Positions 45,385-56,405 of a stretch of DNA of 56,966 nt are shown here, in pieces (position 1 is the stretch's first letter; each line of letters opens with the position of its first letter). The stretch covers positions 1-56,966 of the forward strand of contig JAJSPD010000143.1 in assembly GCA_021307315.1 (NCBI GenBank), written 5' to 3'. The notes under the pieces are model-generated. The model made no database searches, had not been told where the DNA came from, and saw nothing but the letters and a program-made list of their open reading frames with translations. The stretch is from Bisporella sp. PMI_857. Its lineage: Eukaryota > Ascomycota > Leotiomycetes > Helotiales > Helotiaceae. Both the position numbers and the translations under genes were made by a program.

Positions 45385-48156
45385 ATGGCGGCATTTGAGC
45401 ACGAGGTCTCGTCTAAACGAACGTCCTTCTCTGACCGCCCCAGGATACAGGCTAGTTTCAACCATATGCGATCATTGAAAGAAAATGGCCGAAGATTGTC
45501 CATATCAAAATCTATATCGCAGCCCAGGAAGTCAGTCTTCAGAGAAGAAGGATTAGATGACCTTGATCACACTGTTCATCCATCGCACCACCCACCAAAT
45601 GAGAAAAAGCAGTCGGTAGCAATTGCCCAAGGCAGGGATTCCCGAAACCCAGATATATCTTTTGATGGTATACTCAAGGATACCGTTTATAAGGATAGCC
45701 ACGATGAAGTTAAAAAATTGAGTAGTCCGCCATGGTTTTCGAAATTAGGGAGAGCGCGGCCACGTATCGCAACCGCCGCTAGCGCTCCGCCGAGCTCTTT
45801 CTCGACGATTCCCAGGACGGCGATGATCGTGTTCTTGATAGCTCTTGTGGTTCCTGGTATCCATTATGGCACAGGGAAGGACAAGATTAATATGAGCATT
45901 GCGGAGGCTGGTGTGATCACGAGAGCCGAATTGGTCGAGAATGGAAGTATGATCGAAGGACGGAAGGATAGTTCCATTGATGTGTGTACAAGATGGAGTG
46001 GGCAGGCAGCAAATGTAAACGGAAATCTGTATTATTATGGTGGGCAAGCTAGCACAGAGATCGGACAGAAGGAAAACAGGTGGAGTAAGATTTTCCAATC
46101 ACCGAAGTTATGGATGGAGAACTAATTCATGCGAGACAACAATTTTCTCAAACTAGATCTGATGAAAACCTGGCAAATTACCTCCCCTGCACTTTCCGCG
46201 CTTCCACTACCTAATGGACCACCTGCGGTTGCAGAGGGGTATTTGTGGCATTCTTATGATTCATTGTTTCTTTACGGCGGGCAATTCTCCGACAACCCTC
46301 CAGCGTTACCTTCCCCTGTCTCAACATGGCAGTACGACATCAAATCCTCCACATGGGCGGAATGGCCAGACCCACAGACCTCTGTCGGAAACTTCTCAGA
46401 CGGTGGAAATGTGCCCGTGCAGCGCTCAGCAGAAGGTGCAGGGCTGAGTGTTCCCGAGTTAGGGAAGAGTTGGTATTTTGGCGGACATCTTGATCTATAC
46501 ACAACGCAAGGATGGTCAAATCAGATCGCCAGGGTATATCTAAGAAGTCTGCTCGAGTTCACACATCCTGGATATGCAAACTCCGGCGTTGAATCTCTCG
46601 GCCTCACCAAGGCTGCACCAGCAGGGGGAGTCTATAGGAATATAACAGATGGAGGGATACAAGCAGAAGCTGGCTTTACGGAAAGGGCGGATGGTGTCCT
46701 AGTTTACATACCTGGCTGGGGAGAATCAGGGATCATTCTTGGGCTGGCAGGGGGCACAAATGAGACCTTCTCAGAGATGAACATAATCGACATATACGAT
46801 ATCGCCAACAGCACATGGTACAAACAAGCAACCTGGGGAGAGGCCCCTCAGATCAGAGTAAACCCTTGTGCGGTGGTAGCAGCCGCTCCAGATGGTTCAT
46901 CTTTCAACATATACCTATATGGTGGTCAGAATCTGATCCCGTATGGCTCTCAAGTCCAATACGACGATATCTGGATCCTTACTATACCATCATTCACGTG
47001 GATAAAGGTGGATACTGATGGACAATCCAACCCCCCAGCGCGTGCAGGGCATAGATGTACATTGTGGGATGGACAGATGGTAGTGATGGGTGGATACGTA
47101 GGGCAAGATATCTCGTGCGATCCAGGATTTTATGTTTTCAATATCTCCTCACTAGAATGGACCAACGCCTTCATAGCTCTTCAAAAACCAAGCTCAGGCT
47201 CTGGGTCAAGTGGCGAGTTGACTTCCGGTGGCTCAAATTCTGACAACTCCGGCTCGGATTCATCCCCAGGATCGGCGAGCTCAGTTTCTGGCACGTTAAA
47301 GCTTTCAGATTCGTCAATTATTCAAGGGTCTTATGGCTACCAAGTCCCAGCCATTATACAATCTGTCATTGGTGGTTCATCTAGAGGCGGAGCTACAGCA
47401 ACACAGCCTGCAGCAGGTTCCGCAACTGCAGGACCCATAGCTACAGGGAAACCGCCCACCTTCACAATAACCCAGCCTGGAAGCACCATTATTCAAACCG
47501 CACATTCCACTTCCACTGTGTCCTCCGGCGAATCTTCAAAAGCTGCAGCGGCTGAGAAGAAGCGGAATGTGGGCACCATGGTTGCTGGTGTGGTGGCTGG
47601 AGGTTTGGCATTACTAGCAGCATATCTTGCATTCTGTACATGGTTATATAGGAGACGTGTGACCATGTATAAGAACCATGTCGCTATGGCACAGCGAACC
47701 GGGTTTGGTGGAGCAACGACTCCAGATGATTGGGCTTTTACCAACGAGGCCGAGAACAGCAATAGCAGTGGCCTCCCCCGCATGTCTCAAGTAGGCAGTA
47801 GCGGTGTACCAACGTTAGGGCCATTCGGAACAGCTATTCGAGGGAGTGGGAGCGCTGGTCGTAATTCTCTTGGGGACACTTCGGGCTCGAATCTCACACC
47901 ACAAGATTCAATTACACCAGGTTCGCGAGGCTCAGGAAGCTACATGTATGGAGGCGGTTTGATGCCAGGAGCCAGCAGGTTCGGACCATATGAAAGATTG
48001 AGCGAGGAAGGCGGAGATATAGCATACCATAGAGCGACGCTAAGTATAACGACAGCACATAGTTCGATGGATGATCTGCTCAGTGGACAGGAGCCTAGTT
48101 TTTTCAGCGTTGTACTGAATCCGAGACGGACGTTACGGGTTGTGAACGGTGATTAA
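45385..48156 (+). CDS. Membrane-anchored Kelch-repeat protein
   Basis: Two exons, 45385-46084 and 46136-48156; total 2,721 nt, 906 residues. The 51-bp intron (GTAAGA...GCGAG) contains an in-frame TAA, so the gene reads as two ORFs unless spliced. Splicing rebuilds a Kelch blade ('GNLYYYGGQAS' to 'NNFLKLDLMKTW'). The N-terminus is a charged tail of about 145 residues, then a hydrophobic anchor 'MIVFLIALVVPGIHYG' (about 149-166). Several Kelch motifs with GG and YGG pairs follow ('LFLYGGQFSD', 'WYFGGHLDLY', 'IYLYGGQNLI', 'MVVMGGYVGQ') to about 580, then a Ser/Gly-rich linker, a second TM (VAGVVAGGLALLAAYLAFC, about 720) with 'YRRR' stop-transfer, and a disordered tail. Likely a surface or endomembrane protein with a luminal/extracellular propeller. 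Function unknown. Confidence 0.85.
46085..46135 (+). other. Short intron with in-frame stop, 51 bp
   Basis: Donor GTAAGA, branch-like 'gaactaattc', acceptor GCGAG. Its length is a multiple of three and it carries TAA at 46123-46125. Retention would end the protein after about 246 residues, before the propeller is complete. Confidence 0.8.
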
Positions 48157-48997
48157 CATTTCAGAAGAAACAAAGGAAAGGAGTTTAATGATTTGGAGAT
48201 GAAGTGTACAATAACGATACCCATAATATGCAACAATTTAAAAAGTATATAAAGATTACTCAAAGGCCCCAATACCATCAAGGACAGAACAAGTTCAAGA
48301 TGTTATTAATCAATTCCGGAAGACTTCTAACAGCACCGTACGTACTCCTCCAAGTATTTGATCATATTTATGGGTAGCTACGCGCCACTTATTCATCAAC
48401 CACGGGATCACGCTTGTCATCGTGACGGGTCGCTCAATTTTGTGATTCACAAACGATAAAAATAGTAGATGAAGCGCAGAAGGGCATCTTACAAATCCAG
48501 CTACTGGACAAATAGAGCATATATAACAGAACAGAACTCTTAAGTTAACAATACCAGACCAAGTTCACATCAGAAAACCATGGGGCAAGCTAGCGGATAC
48601 TACTTAAAATAAGCTTCTCACCAACATGTGGTCTTGGATATCATTTACTTCACATGTAGTTTCCAGGAAGTTGGACTTCCCGCGATAGAAAGCTTGCCCT
48701 TGACTCACTGAACACAACTCCGGCCTCGTGTTCAAAGCCATCCAGGTATACGGGAACTAGTCATTTGGCCTCGAAAACTGCATGCCGAATGCTATTTTTG
48801 TACACAACATAATATTCAACGGCACATCAAAACTCCATGCTCAAATAATACAATATCCACCAGATATTCGGTCAATAGATCATAAGTCATTAACGAACTA
48901 GATCTGCCGCCGCCAAATTTTCAACACGCTAATATCCCTTGACAACCCCGAGCGCCTGTGAAATGAGAAATTGTCATTTCATTCTTATATAACATCC
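48157..48997. other. Convergent intergenic region, Kelch / surface protein
   Basis: About 840 bp between two 3' ends. AT-rich 3' UTR-like ends, no coding signal and no repeat seen. Confidence 0.6.
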
Positions 48998-50068
48998 TCA
49001 ATCCTGTCCTAGAGCACGCGAAGCTGGGTGATGTCCATACTGCCCGTGGCTGCTAGCTTCTCCAGAAGGAATGAGAGGAATGTGGACTTCGGAGGCATTT
49101 GCATTTGCCCTTCCCTCATAAGACTGCAAATTTTCGACGTCACCATTCCCAAATCCCTTGCTGCTTCCAAGCAATGCTGCTCGTTCAGCCTTTGCGCGTT
49201 TCTCCGCATTACTGCTCTGTCGCAGAGCAACAATAATGGCAATTAGCACGCCGACTATGCCAACTGCGAAAATGACTGTTACAGCTAGCCCGGAGGTGGT
49301 GAGATGGTTGTCACGCCTCATGCAGATACCTGCACCGAGCGTGTCATCCATGCATATCACTCCTGGAGCGCATGTTGCACTAGCTGTGACAGTCGGCGTA
49401 CAGGTGACCTTCTTTCCAGCAGAATAGGAGCACGCAGTTGTTGTAACCATTTTTGTGACAGAGCATTCTAATAAGGTCGTGGTTCCCGTCTGGCTCAAGG
49501 CCGTCACTTGTGTAGATGTTGCGTCTGAGATGGTGGTGGATTGAGGAGTATTCGTTGTAGTGGCCGCTGCTGCTGTTGAAGCAGTATCTGCCGTTGTTGC
49601 AGCATCAGTACTTGCAGGAGCAGATGTTGTCTCTTTTGCCTCGGTGGTTTTTGCCGCAGCCGTGGTGGTTTTCTTTTGTTCCGAAGTCTTTTCTTCTGTT
49701 GTCAGCTTCGTCGTAGCACTAGTTTTGTCCTCTTCAGCGCTTGTGGCCGAGTCCTCGTCCTCGTTGTTGCTGGTACTGGTCCTTTGCCTTTTGCGCAACT
49801 CGCCCTGCACAGCGACTTTCTGGCATTCTCGTGTAAACCATTCTGCACTAGTAGAGGCATCCTCCTCTGCGCAACCACTCGCGGCAAAACATGCTTGGAC
49901 CTGATCGAGCCGTTCTAAGCCAATTCTGGCCCGCAGACACTCAGTCAACTTCTTCGGGCATCCACAAGACGATTGAAAAACGAGAGCCTCGAGATTGTTC
50001 TCCGCGCAGTCGGTCAACGCAGCAGCCAGGGGGAAGGCTGCAAGGAGCCGTAGAAGAATTGAGCGCAT
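48998..50068 (-). CDS. Cys-rich, Ser/Thr-rich single-pass surface protein (CFEM-like)
   Basis: Single exon, 356 residues. The signal peptide is 'ILLRLLAAFPLAAALT' (about 4-19). A Cys-rich domain follows (about 20-85) with 'SSCGCPKKLTECLRARIG' and more Cys spaced as in small fungal extracellular domains; it resembles CFEM but lacks the typical Asp before CxC, so the label is tentative. A long Thr/Ser/Ala-rich stalk (about 100-205) suggests heavy O-mannosylation. A second Cys group ('TTACSYSAGKKVTCTPTV', 'CAPGVICMDD') precedes one TM (about 261-285, 'AVTVIFAVGIVGVLIAIIV'). A cytosolic tail of about 70 residues ends it. The layout suggests a cell-wall sensor or surface protein. Function not assigned. 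Confidence 0.8.
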   Translation of the reverse strand: MRSILLRLLAAFPLAAALTDCAENNLEALVFQSSCGCPKKLTECLRARIGLERLDQVQACFAASGCAEEDASTSAEWFTRECQKVAVQGELRKRQRTSTSNNEDEDSATSAEEDKTSATTKLTTEEKTSEQKKTTTAAAKTTEAKETTSAPASTDAATTADTASTAAAATTTNTPQSTTISDATSTQVTALSQTGTTTLLECSVTKMVTTTACSYSAGKKVTCTPTVTASATCAPGVICMDDTLGAGICMRRDNHLTTSGLAVTVIFAVGIVGVLIAIIVALRQSSNAEKRAKAERAALLGSSKGFGNGDVENLQSYEGRANANASEVHIPLIPSGEASSHGQYGHHPASRALGQD

Positions 50069-50998
50069 GATGGTAGTAGAAACAGCTATTCTAAACTCAA
50101 GTAGCGCGAATAAAATCGGCAGGGTATCTTAAGAGATGGGGAATAGATCAACAGAAGGACGGAGAGGACGAGCAGATAGAGATTAGGAAGTACCTACGTA
50201 CGGGAGAAAGGAGGAAAACCCCCATCCAACAGTATGCTTATTTTAAGTGCAGAGGCGTAGCTTCATAGGCTGAAGCTGGACACCTATTGTGTCCGGGGTT
50301 AGGGGTCCAGCCCTCGCTGGAAACACATTTGTGATAGGCCCACCATCAGGGCCGAAGCCTCAGCCCTGCAGCAATCTTTCGGTCAAAAATGAGCAGACTG
50401 CACCAGAAGGACATAGCGTAGCCGAGGAGCGGTATGGGGATTCTGAAACTTCATTTCCAATTATTCCGATTGTAGTTGTCTGTGTCTGCGCACGAGTAAT
50501 CAAAAAAGAACTATTGTGTACCGTCGTCATGCAGGAATACTGCTCTTTCAGAACTGTATCTACCCATCGCCTCTCAGTCGCTTCTCCGCACTTGCGACAG
50601 CCAGTTGATTGCATGGCGATATGAATTGTGGCGTGGCCGGAGCCTTTGGGCTTAGGCCTGCCAAAGCCAAAACTCAGGAAATTCAGGAGGGGAGATTGAG
50701 ACGTGGAACTGGCCATACAGCAAGCGAGAGATACAGCAGATGGTGTTGTTACAATTTGGGTAGCCAGACGGTGGGTGGTAGATATAAAATAAGGGGGGAA
50801 GTGAAAAGAAAGAAAAAAGGAGAAAGTAAAGTGAGGCGGACTTTTGATTTACTGCACCGTTAGATAAGTACTTTACATACAGTACCATACTTTTTTCACT
50901 CAGATATTCCCCAGGCTTGGTGTGTGCTGATCTTGAGCCTTGACCCTGGAAGACTGACAATCAGTCACCGTATTAGAAATAGATCGAGCCTTAAGTTA
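50069..50998. other. Intergenic region next to the right repeat block
   Basis: About 930 bp with normal composition. It contains an open minus-strand stretch of 118 codons (50360-50716) starting 'MASSTSQSPLLNFLSFGFG', with a Cys-x-x-Cys (CRKC); no domain recognised and no support beyond openness. No repeat until the transposon end at 50999. Confidence 0.45.
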
Positions 50999-51778
50999 AC
51001 GTACTTGATCAGTTAGCTGGCCATATCATCATCCTGGCCACAATCCCTGCAACCACCACCTTTTTTCAATTTTGATTTGCAATTGCTCAACATCCAACCT
51101 TACAAATGGCTAATACAGAAGGGAGGATCCTTTTAGGCATTCAGGCCTATCGACTGGGCCGATTTTCAAGCTTACGGGCCGCCGCGTCTATGTACGGCGC
51201 GCCACGATCGACAATGACGTCTCGACTGAAAGGAGTGCCCGCAAAGTCTAGTATTCTTTCTGCCAACCGCAAACTTACTTCAACGGAAGAAACGACACTT
51301 ATTAATTGGATATTAAATATAGATACGCGTAGAATGCTTTTAACGCAACTATTAGTACGTAATGCGGCCAATCTATTGCTTGCGGATCGAGCAACGCGCG
51401 ACGCGTTTGCGCAGCTAACTGTAAACAAATGCTAAGTTTTACGGTTTATAAATCGACATTTACAGCTCAAATCGAAGTACAATCGAAAGTATAATTATTA
51501 GCGAGCAAAATGCGAAGATCTTGAAGTAATTCAAAGCTAGTTTCGACTCGTACAAAATACAATTGAGAAATATAAAATTGTGAAAAATAATATTTATAAC
51601 TTCGACGAAACAGAGTTTCAAATAAGTGTAATATCTACTTTAAAAATAGTTACGAGTACAGATTTTCGTATAGTATCTGTGCAGTTTAAAAATCGCGAAT
51701 AAGTTACTGTAATAAAGTCGGTTCAATTTACAGGCTTTGTACTGTTTTCGCTAGTTATATTAAAAAGTCAAATGCATC

Positions 51779-51947
51779 TGTTGGAACCCATGTAAATAGT
51801 CACGTGAAGAGTTGTGGGTCCTTTAGGACCACAACCTCTTCGCGACACGTAGCTGAGAAGAACAACTAAATCAACACTTTTCGACAACGAGCATACTAAG
51901 TGAAATCACTAGTCTGCCCGTCGAGCAGTTGATATAGTCAACTGATA
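51779..51947. repeat. LTR 1 (169 bp)
   Basis: Begins 'tgttggaacccatg' and ends 'tagtcaactgata'. It contains the strong hairpin 'gttgtgggtcctttaggacc' with 'acaac' completing the stem, at about 51807-51831. Almost identical to LTR 3 apart from a few transitions. The final CA is TA here, a C-to-T change. Confidence 0.9.
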
Positions 51948-54012
51948 CTAATTAGTAAAGATTCTACTTTACAGATTAGCAAAACTGATGCTTTTGTCGA
52001 AAAAAAAAAAGATTTCCGATACTTAGTAAATAAAGCATTTATTTGCAGATTTATCGACTTTGTAAAAGTCGAACTTGCTATTATTATTATTTGCATTAAA
52101 GCTAAATACTTAGTTTGCGGACAAATAAATATAGTTTTCCGATATTCGAATAATCGCGTCGCAAAAACTTTATATTTACAGCTAATTCGACGGCTTTTGC
52201 TTGTTTACTACACTTTTTACAGCTAATCCGACAGCTTTTGTTTGTTTGCTATATACTTTACAGCTAATTCGACAGTTTTTGTTTGCTCGCTATACACTTT
52301 ACAAACAATTCGACAGCTTTTGCTAGCTTGCTATACACTTTTATAAACAATTCGACGGTTTTTACTTGCTTGCTATACTTTTTACAGCTAATTCGACGGT
52401 TTTTTGCTTGTTTGCTACATTTTTTACAGTTAATTCGACGGCTTTTGTTTGCTTGCTACACTTTTTACAGTTAATTCGACAGTTTTCGCTAGTTTGCTAT
52501 ACTTTTTTACAGCTAATTCGACGGCTTTAATTAGCCGGCTATACTTTCTATAACGCTTACAACGCTTTACAACTTTTTGCAAACTGCTACGAATTTGCAA
52601 CTATATATACAGAATAAATTGTTAAATTTGTAGCAAAAAAAGTTGTTATTTGTACAAACACTTTTTTTAAAAACGCAAAAAAAAGCAAAAAACTTAAATT
52701 CAAGCATTTAAAACTTAAAAACTAACTGCGCAAAAAACTTAAAAGTTAGTCGTGTATAAAGCTTAAATTTAAAAACTTTAAAAAAAGTTATAAAGCAGCT
52801 AACAGCAAACTTACTAGTTTTAACAAAAAAACAGCTAGCTTTAAACAAAAACTCGCCGGCTTCGAAAAGAAATTTATTTGCTTCGAAAAAAAACTTGCTA
52901 GCTTCGAAAAAAAAATTACTAACTTAAAAAAAAACTTCAAAATTGCTAATTTTAAATACGCTAGCTTTAAAAAAAAAATCAATATCAAAATAAGTTTTCA
53001 GTATACTACTGTAAAAACTAAAGTTAGTAGTAAATTTTTATAAAAACAAAAGCGAAAAGAATTTACCGATGTTTTATAAATAATCCGACACTTCGGCTAG
53101 TTTGCTATATTTTACAAACAATTTAACAGTTTTAGTTAGCTTGTTATACTTTATAAACAACTAGACGGCTTTTGTTTGTTTGCTATACTTTTATAAACAA
53201 TTTAACAGTTTTTACTAGTTTGCTATACTTTAAACAACTAAACGGCTTTTGCTAAACTAATACTTTTGCCGAAAAAAAAAAAAACTTTCGATACTTAAAT
53301 AATAAAGCATTTATTTGCAGATTTATTAATTTTATAGAAATTAACTTTTTTTTTTTCGGCTTTTGCTAAACTAATAATTTTGTCGAAAAAAAAAAAAAAC
53401 TTCGATATTTCGATAATAAAGTATTTATTTGCAGATTTATCAATTTTGTAAAAGTCGATTTTTTTGTTTTTATTGCTACTTAAAAAAGTTATTACAGCTT
53501 TTAATTCGGTCTTTATAGTCGATTTTCTTTTTTTTGTCGTTGTTTAAAAAGCTATTACAGCTTTTAATTCGATTTTTACAGTCGACTTTTTTTTTTTCGT
53601 CGCTGCTTAAAAAGCTATTACAGTTTTTAATTCGATTTTTACAGTCGACCTTTTTTCTTTTGTTGCTGCCCAAAAAACTGCTACGGCTTTTTAGACTGTT
53701 ACAGTTTTTGATTCGATTTTTACAGTCAACTTTTCTTTTTTTGTTGCTGCTTAGAAAACTGTTACAGCTTTTTAAGCTATTACAGTTTTTGATTCGATTT
53801 TATAATCGACTTTTTTTTTTTTGTTGCTGCCTAAAAAGCTACTACGACTTTCGAAGCTGTTACGGTTTTTTAAATTGTTACGGCTTTCGACGCTATTACA
53901 GGTTTTTACAAGCGAGCTACGTACGTCTGTTACAACTTTGGCTAAATAAAAGAATATAAAGCTTTACAAGTGCTATAGCTATTTAGTTTTCAAGCTTTTA
54001 AAAAGTTGCTAG
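51948..54012. repeat. Internal unit 1 of the three-LTR element
   Basis: Opens with an imperfect hairpin directly after the LTR ('actaattagtaaagattcta', about 51948-51980), where a primer-binding site would lie. Then come about ten tandem 35-40 bp units of the form 'acagctaattcgacggcttt' (52177-52560), an AAAAACTT-rich tract, a further two copies of a 'cgatacttaaataataaagc' block (near 53283 and 53403; a first at about 52020), and about five 60-80 bp units with 'acagtcgactttttttt' (53470-53880). No coding signal. Confidence 0.85.
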
Positions 54013-54181
54013 TGTTGAAACCCATGTAAATAGTCACGTGAAGAGTTGTGGGTCTTTTAGGACCACAACTTTTTCGCGACACGTAGCTAAAAAAAACAAC
54101 TAAATCAACACTTTTCGACAACGAGCATATTAAGTGAAATCACTAGTTTGCCCGTCGAGCAGTTGATATAGTCAACCGACA
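54013..54181. repeat. LTR 2 (169 bp, central)
   Basis: Same length and ends as the outer LTRs, but carries more C-to-T and G-to-A changes (for example GTTGAAACC for GTTGGAACC, ACAACTTTTTCG for ACAACCTCTTCG). No target duplication flanks it, as expected for an internal LTR of a tandem element. Confidence 0.9.
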
Positions 54182-56236
54182 CTAATTAGTAGAAGTTCTA
54201 CTTTACAAATTAGCAAAGCTAATGTTTTTGTCGAAAAAAAAAAAGATTTCCGATACTTAGTAAATAAAGCATTTATTTGCAAATTTATCGATTTTATAAA
54301 AGTCGAACTTGCTATTATTATTATTTGTATTAAAGCTAAATACTTAGTTTGCGAATAAATAGATATAGTTTTTCGATATTCGAATAATCGCGTTGCAAAA
54401 ACTTTACATTTACAGTTAATTCGACAGTTTTTGTTTGTTTGCTATACTTTTTACAGTCGATTCGACAGCTTTTGTTTGCTTGCTATATACTTTACAGCTA
54501 ATCCGACGGCTTTTAACTGCTTGCTATATACTTTACAAACAATTCGACGGTTTTTGCTAGTTTGCTATACACTTTTATAAACAATTCGATAGCTTTTGCT
54601 TGTTTGCTACATTTTTTATAGCTAATTCGACAGTTTTTGTTTGTTTGCTACACTTTTTACAGTTAATTCGACAGCTTTTGCTTGTTTGCTATACTTTTTA
54701 CAGCTAATTCGACGGTTTTTGCTAGCTTGCTATACTTTTTTACAGCTAATTCGACAGTTTTAGTTAGCCGGCTATACTTTTTACAGCGTTTACAATGTTT
54801 TACAACTTTTTGCAAACTGTTACGAATTTACAACTATATATACAAAATAAATTGTTAGATTTGTAGCAAAGAAAGTTGCTATTTGTACAAGTACTTTTTT
54901 TAAAAACGCAAAAAAAGCAAAAAACTTAAATTTAAGTATTTAAAGCTTAAAAACTAGCTGCGCAAAAAACTTAAAAGTTAGTCGCGTGTAAAGTTCAAAT
55001 TCAAAAACTTTAAAAAAATTACAAAGCAGCTAACAGCGGACTTACTAGTTTCAACAAAAAAACAGTTAACTTTAAACAAAAACTCGCCGGCTTCGAAAAG
55101 AAACTTATTTACTCCGAAAAAAAACTTGCTAACTTCGAAAAAAAATTACTAGCTTAAAAAAAACCTTCAAAATTGCTAATTCTAAATACGCTAGCTTTAA
55201 AAAAAAAATCAATATTAAAATAAGTTTTAGTATACTACTGCGAAAACTAAATTAGTAGTAAATTTTTATAAAAACAAAAACGAAAAAAATTTACCGATGT
55301 TTTACAAATAATCCGACGGCTTCGGCGAACTTACTATACTTTACAAACAATTTGACGATTCTAGCTAGTTTGTTATGATTTATAAACAATTAAACGGCTT
55401 TTGTTTGCTTGCTATACTTTTACAAACAATTAACGGTTTTTGCTAGTTTGCTATACTTTAAACAACTAAACGGTTTTTGCTAAACTAATATTTTTGCCGA
55501 AAAAAAAAAAACTTTCGATACTTAAATAATAAAGCATTTATTTGCAGATTTATTAATTTTGTAAAAGTTAACTTTTTTTTTTCGGCTTTTGCTAAACTGA
55601 TAATTTTGTCGAAAAAAAAAAAACTTTCGATACTTCGATAATAAAGCATTTATTTGCAGATTTATTAATTTTGTAAAAATCGATTTTTGTTTTTGTTGCT
55701 GCTTAAAGAAGTTATTACAGCTTTTAATTCGGTTTTTACAGTCGACTTTTTTTTTTTCGTCGCTGCCCAAAAAGCTATTACAGCTTTTAATTCGATCTTT
55801 ACAGTCGACTTTTTTTTTTTCGTCGCTGCTTAAAAAGCTATTACAGCTTCTGATTCGATCTTTACAGTCGACTTTTTTTTTTTCGTTGCTGCCCAAAAAG
55901 CTGCTACGGCTTTTCAGGCTGTTACAGCTTTTAATTCGATTTTTACAGTCAACTTTTTTTCTTTCGTTGCTGCCTAAAAAGCTGCTACAGCTTTTCAAGC
56001 TGTTACAGCTTTTAATTCGATTTTATAGTCGACTTTTTTTTCTTTTGTTGCTGCCTAAAAAGCTACTACGACTTTCGAAGCTGTTACGGTTTTTCAGGCT
56101 ATTACGGCTTTCGACGCTATTACAGGCTTTTACAGACGAGCTACGTACGTCTGTTACAACCTTGGCTAAATAAAAAAATATAAAGCTTTACAAATGCTAT
56201 AACTATTTGGTTTTCAAGCTTTTAAAAAGTTGCCAG
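54182..56236. repeat. Internal unit 2 of the three-LTR element
   Basis: Colinear with unit 1: the same post-LTR hairpin (about 54182-54214), the 35-40 bp array (54411-54790), the 'cgatacttaaataataaagc' type blocks (about 54255, 55510, 55625) and the 60-80 bp array (55690-56100). Small indels only. Non-coding. Confidence 0.85.
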
Positions 56237-56405
56237 TGTTGGAACCCATGTAAATAGTCACGTGAAGAGTTGTGGGTCCTTTAGGACCACAACCTCTTCG
56301 CGACACGTAGCTGAGAAGAACAACTAAATCAACACCTTTCGACAACGAGCATACTAAGTGAAATCACTAGTCTGCCCGTCGAGCAGTTGATATAGTCAAC
56401 CGACA
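56237..56405. repeat. LTR 3 (169 bp)
   Basis: Begins 'tgttggaacccatg' and ends 'tagtcaaccgaca', with intact TG...CA. Followed at once by the GCATC duplication and resumed transposase sequence. Confidence 0.9.

Larger units (their letters stand above)
51779..56405. mobile_element. Three-LTR, non-coding tandem retroelement (LTR-I-LTR-I-LTR)
   Basis: A 4,627-bp insertion bounded by the 5-bp duplication GCATC (51774-51778, 56406-56410). It consists of three direct 169-bp LTRs (51779-51947, 54013-54181, 56237-56405), each starting TGTTG and the outer ones related by TG...(C/T)A ends, separated by two internal units of about 2,065 and 2,055 bp. The internals are near-identical and hold no protein-coding signal, only tandem repeats and homopolymers. 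Size and content recall non-autonomous TRIM/LARD elements. The tandem state suggests recombination of LTRs. A partner element must supply the enzymes. Confidence 0.85.

Noticed and set aside
46123..46125. Nonsense mutation in the Kelch gene
   Set aside because: The TAA lies within a canonical 51-bp intron whose removal restores the family sequence.
49560..49904. Plus-strand ORF rich in Val/Ala/Ser
   Set aside because: It is the antisense of the Thr/Ser/Ala-rich stalk of the surface protein.
50360..50716. 118-codon minus-strand ORF next to the right repeat block
   Set aside because: Open and with a CRKC pair, but no domain, splice or context support; left as intergenic.
52177..52560. Regular ~38-bp repeats resembling a CRISPR array
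   Set aside because: The units are degenerate minisatellite copies without unique spacers, within a eukaryotic retroelement.
53534..53959. Leu/Phe-rich ORFs in the three-LTR element (also 55522-55998 and 55886-56173)
   Set aside because: They come from translating T/A-rich tandem repeats; each repeat period explains the 'protein' repeat.
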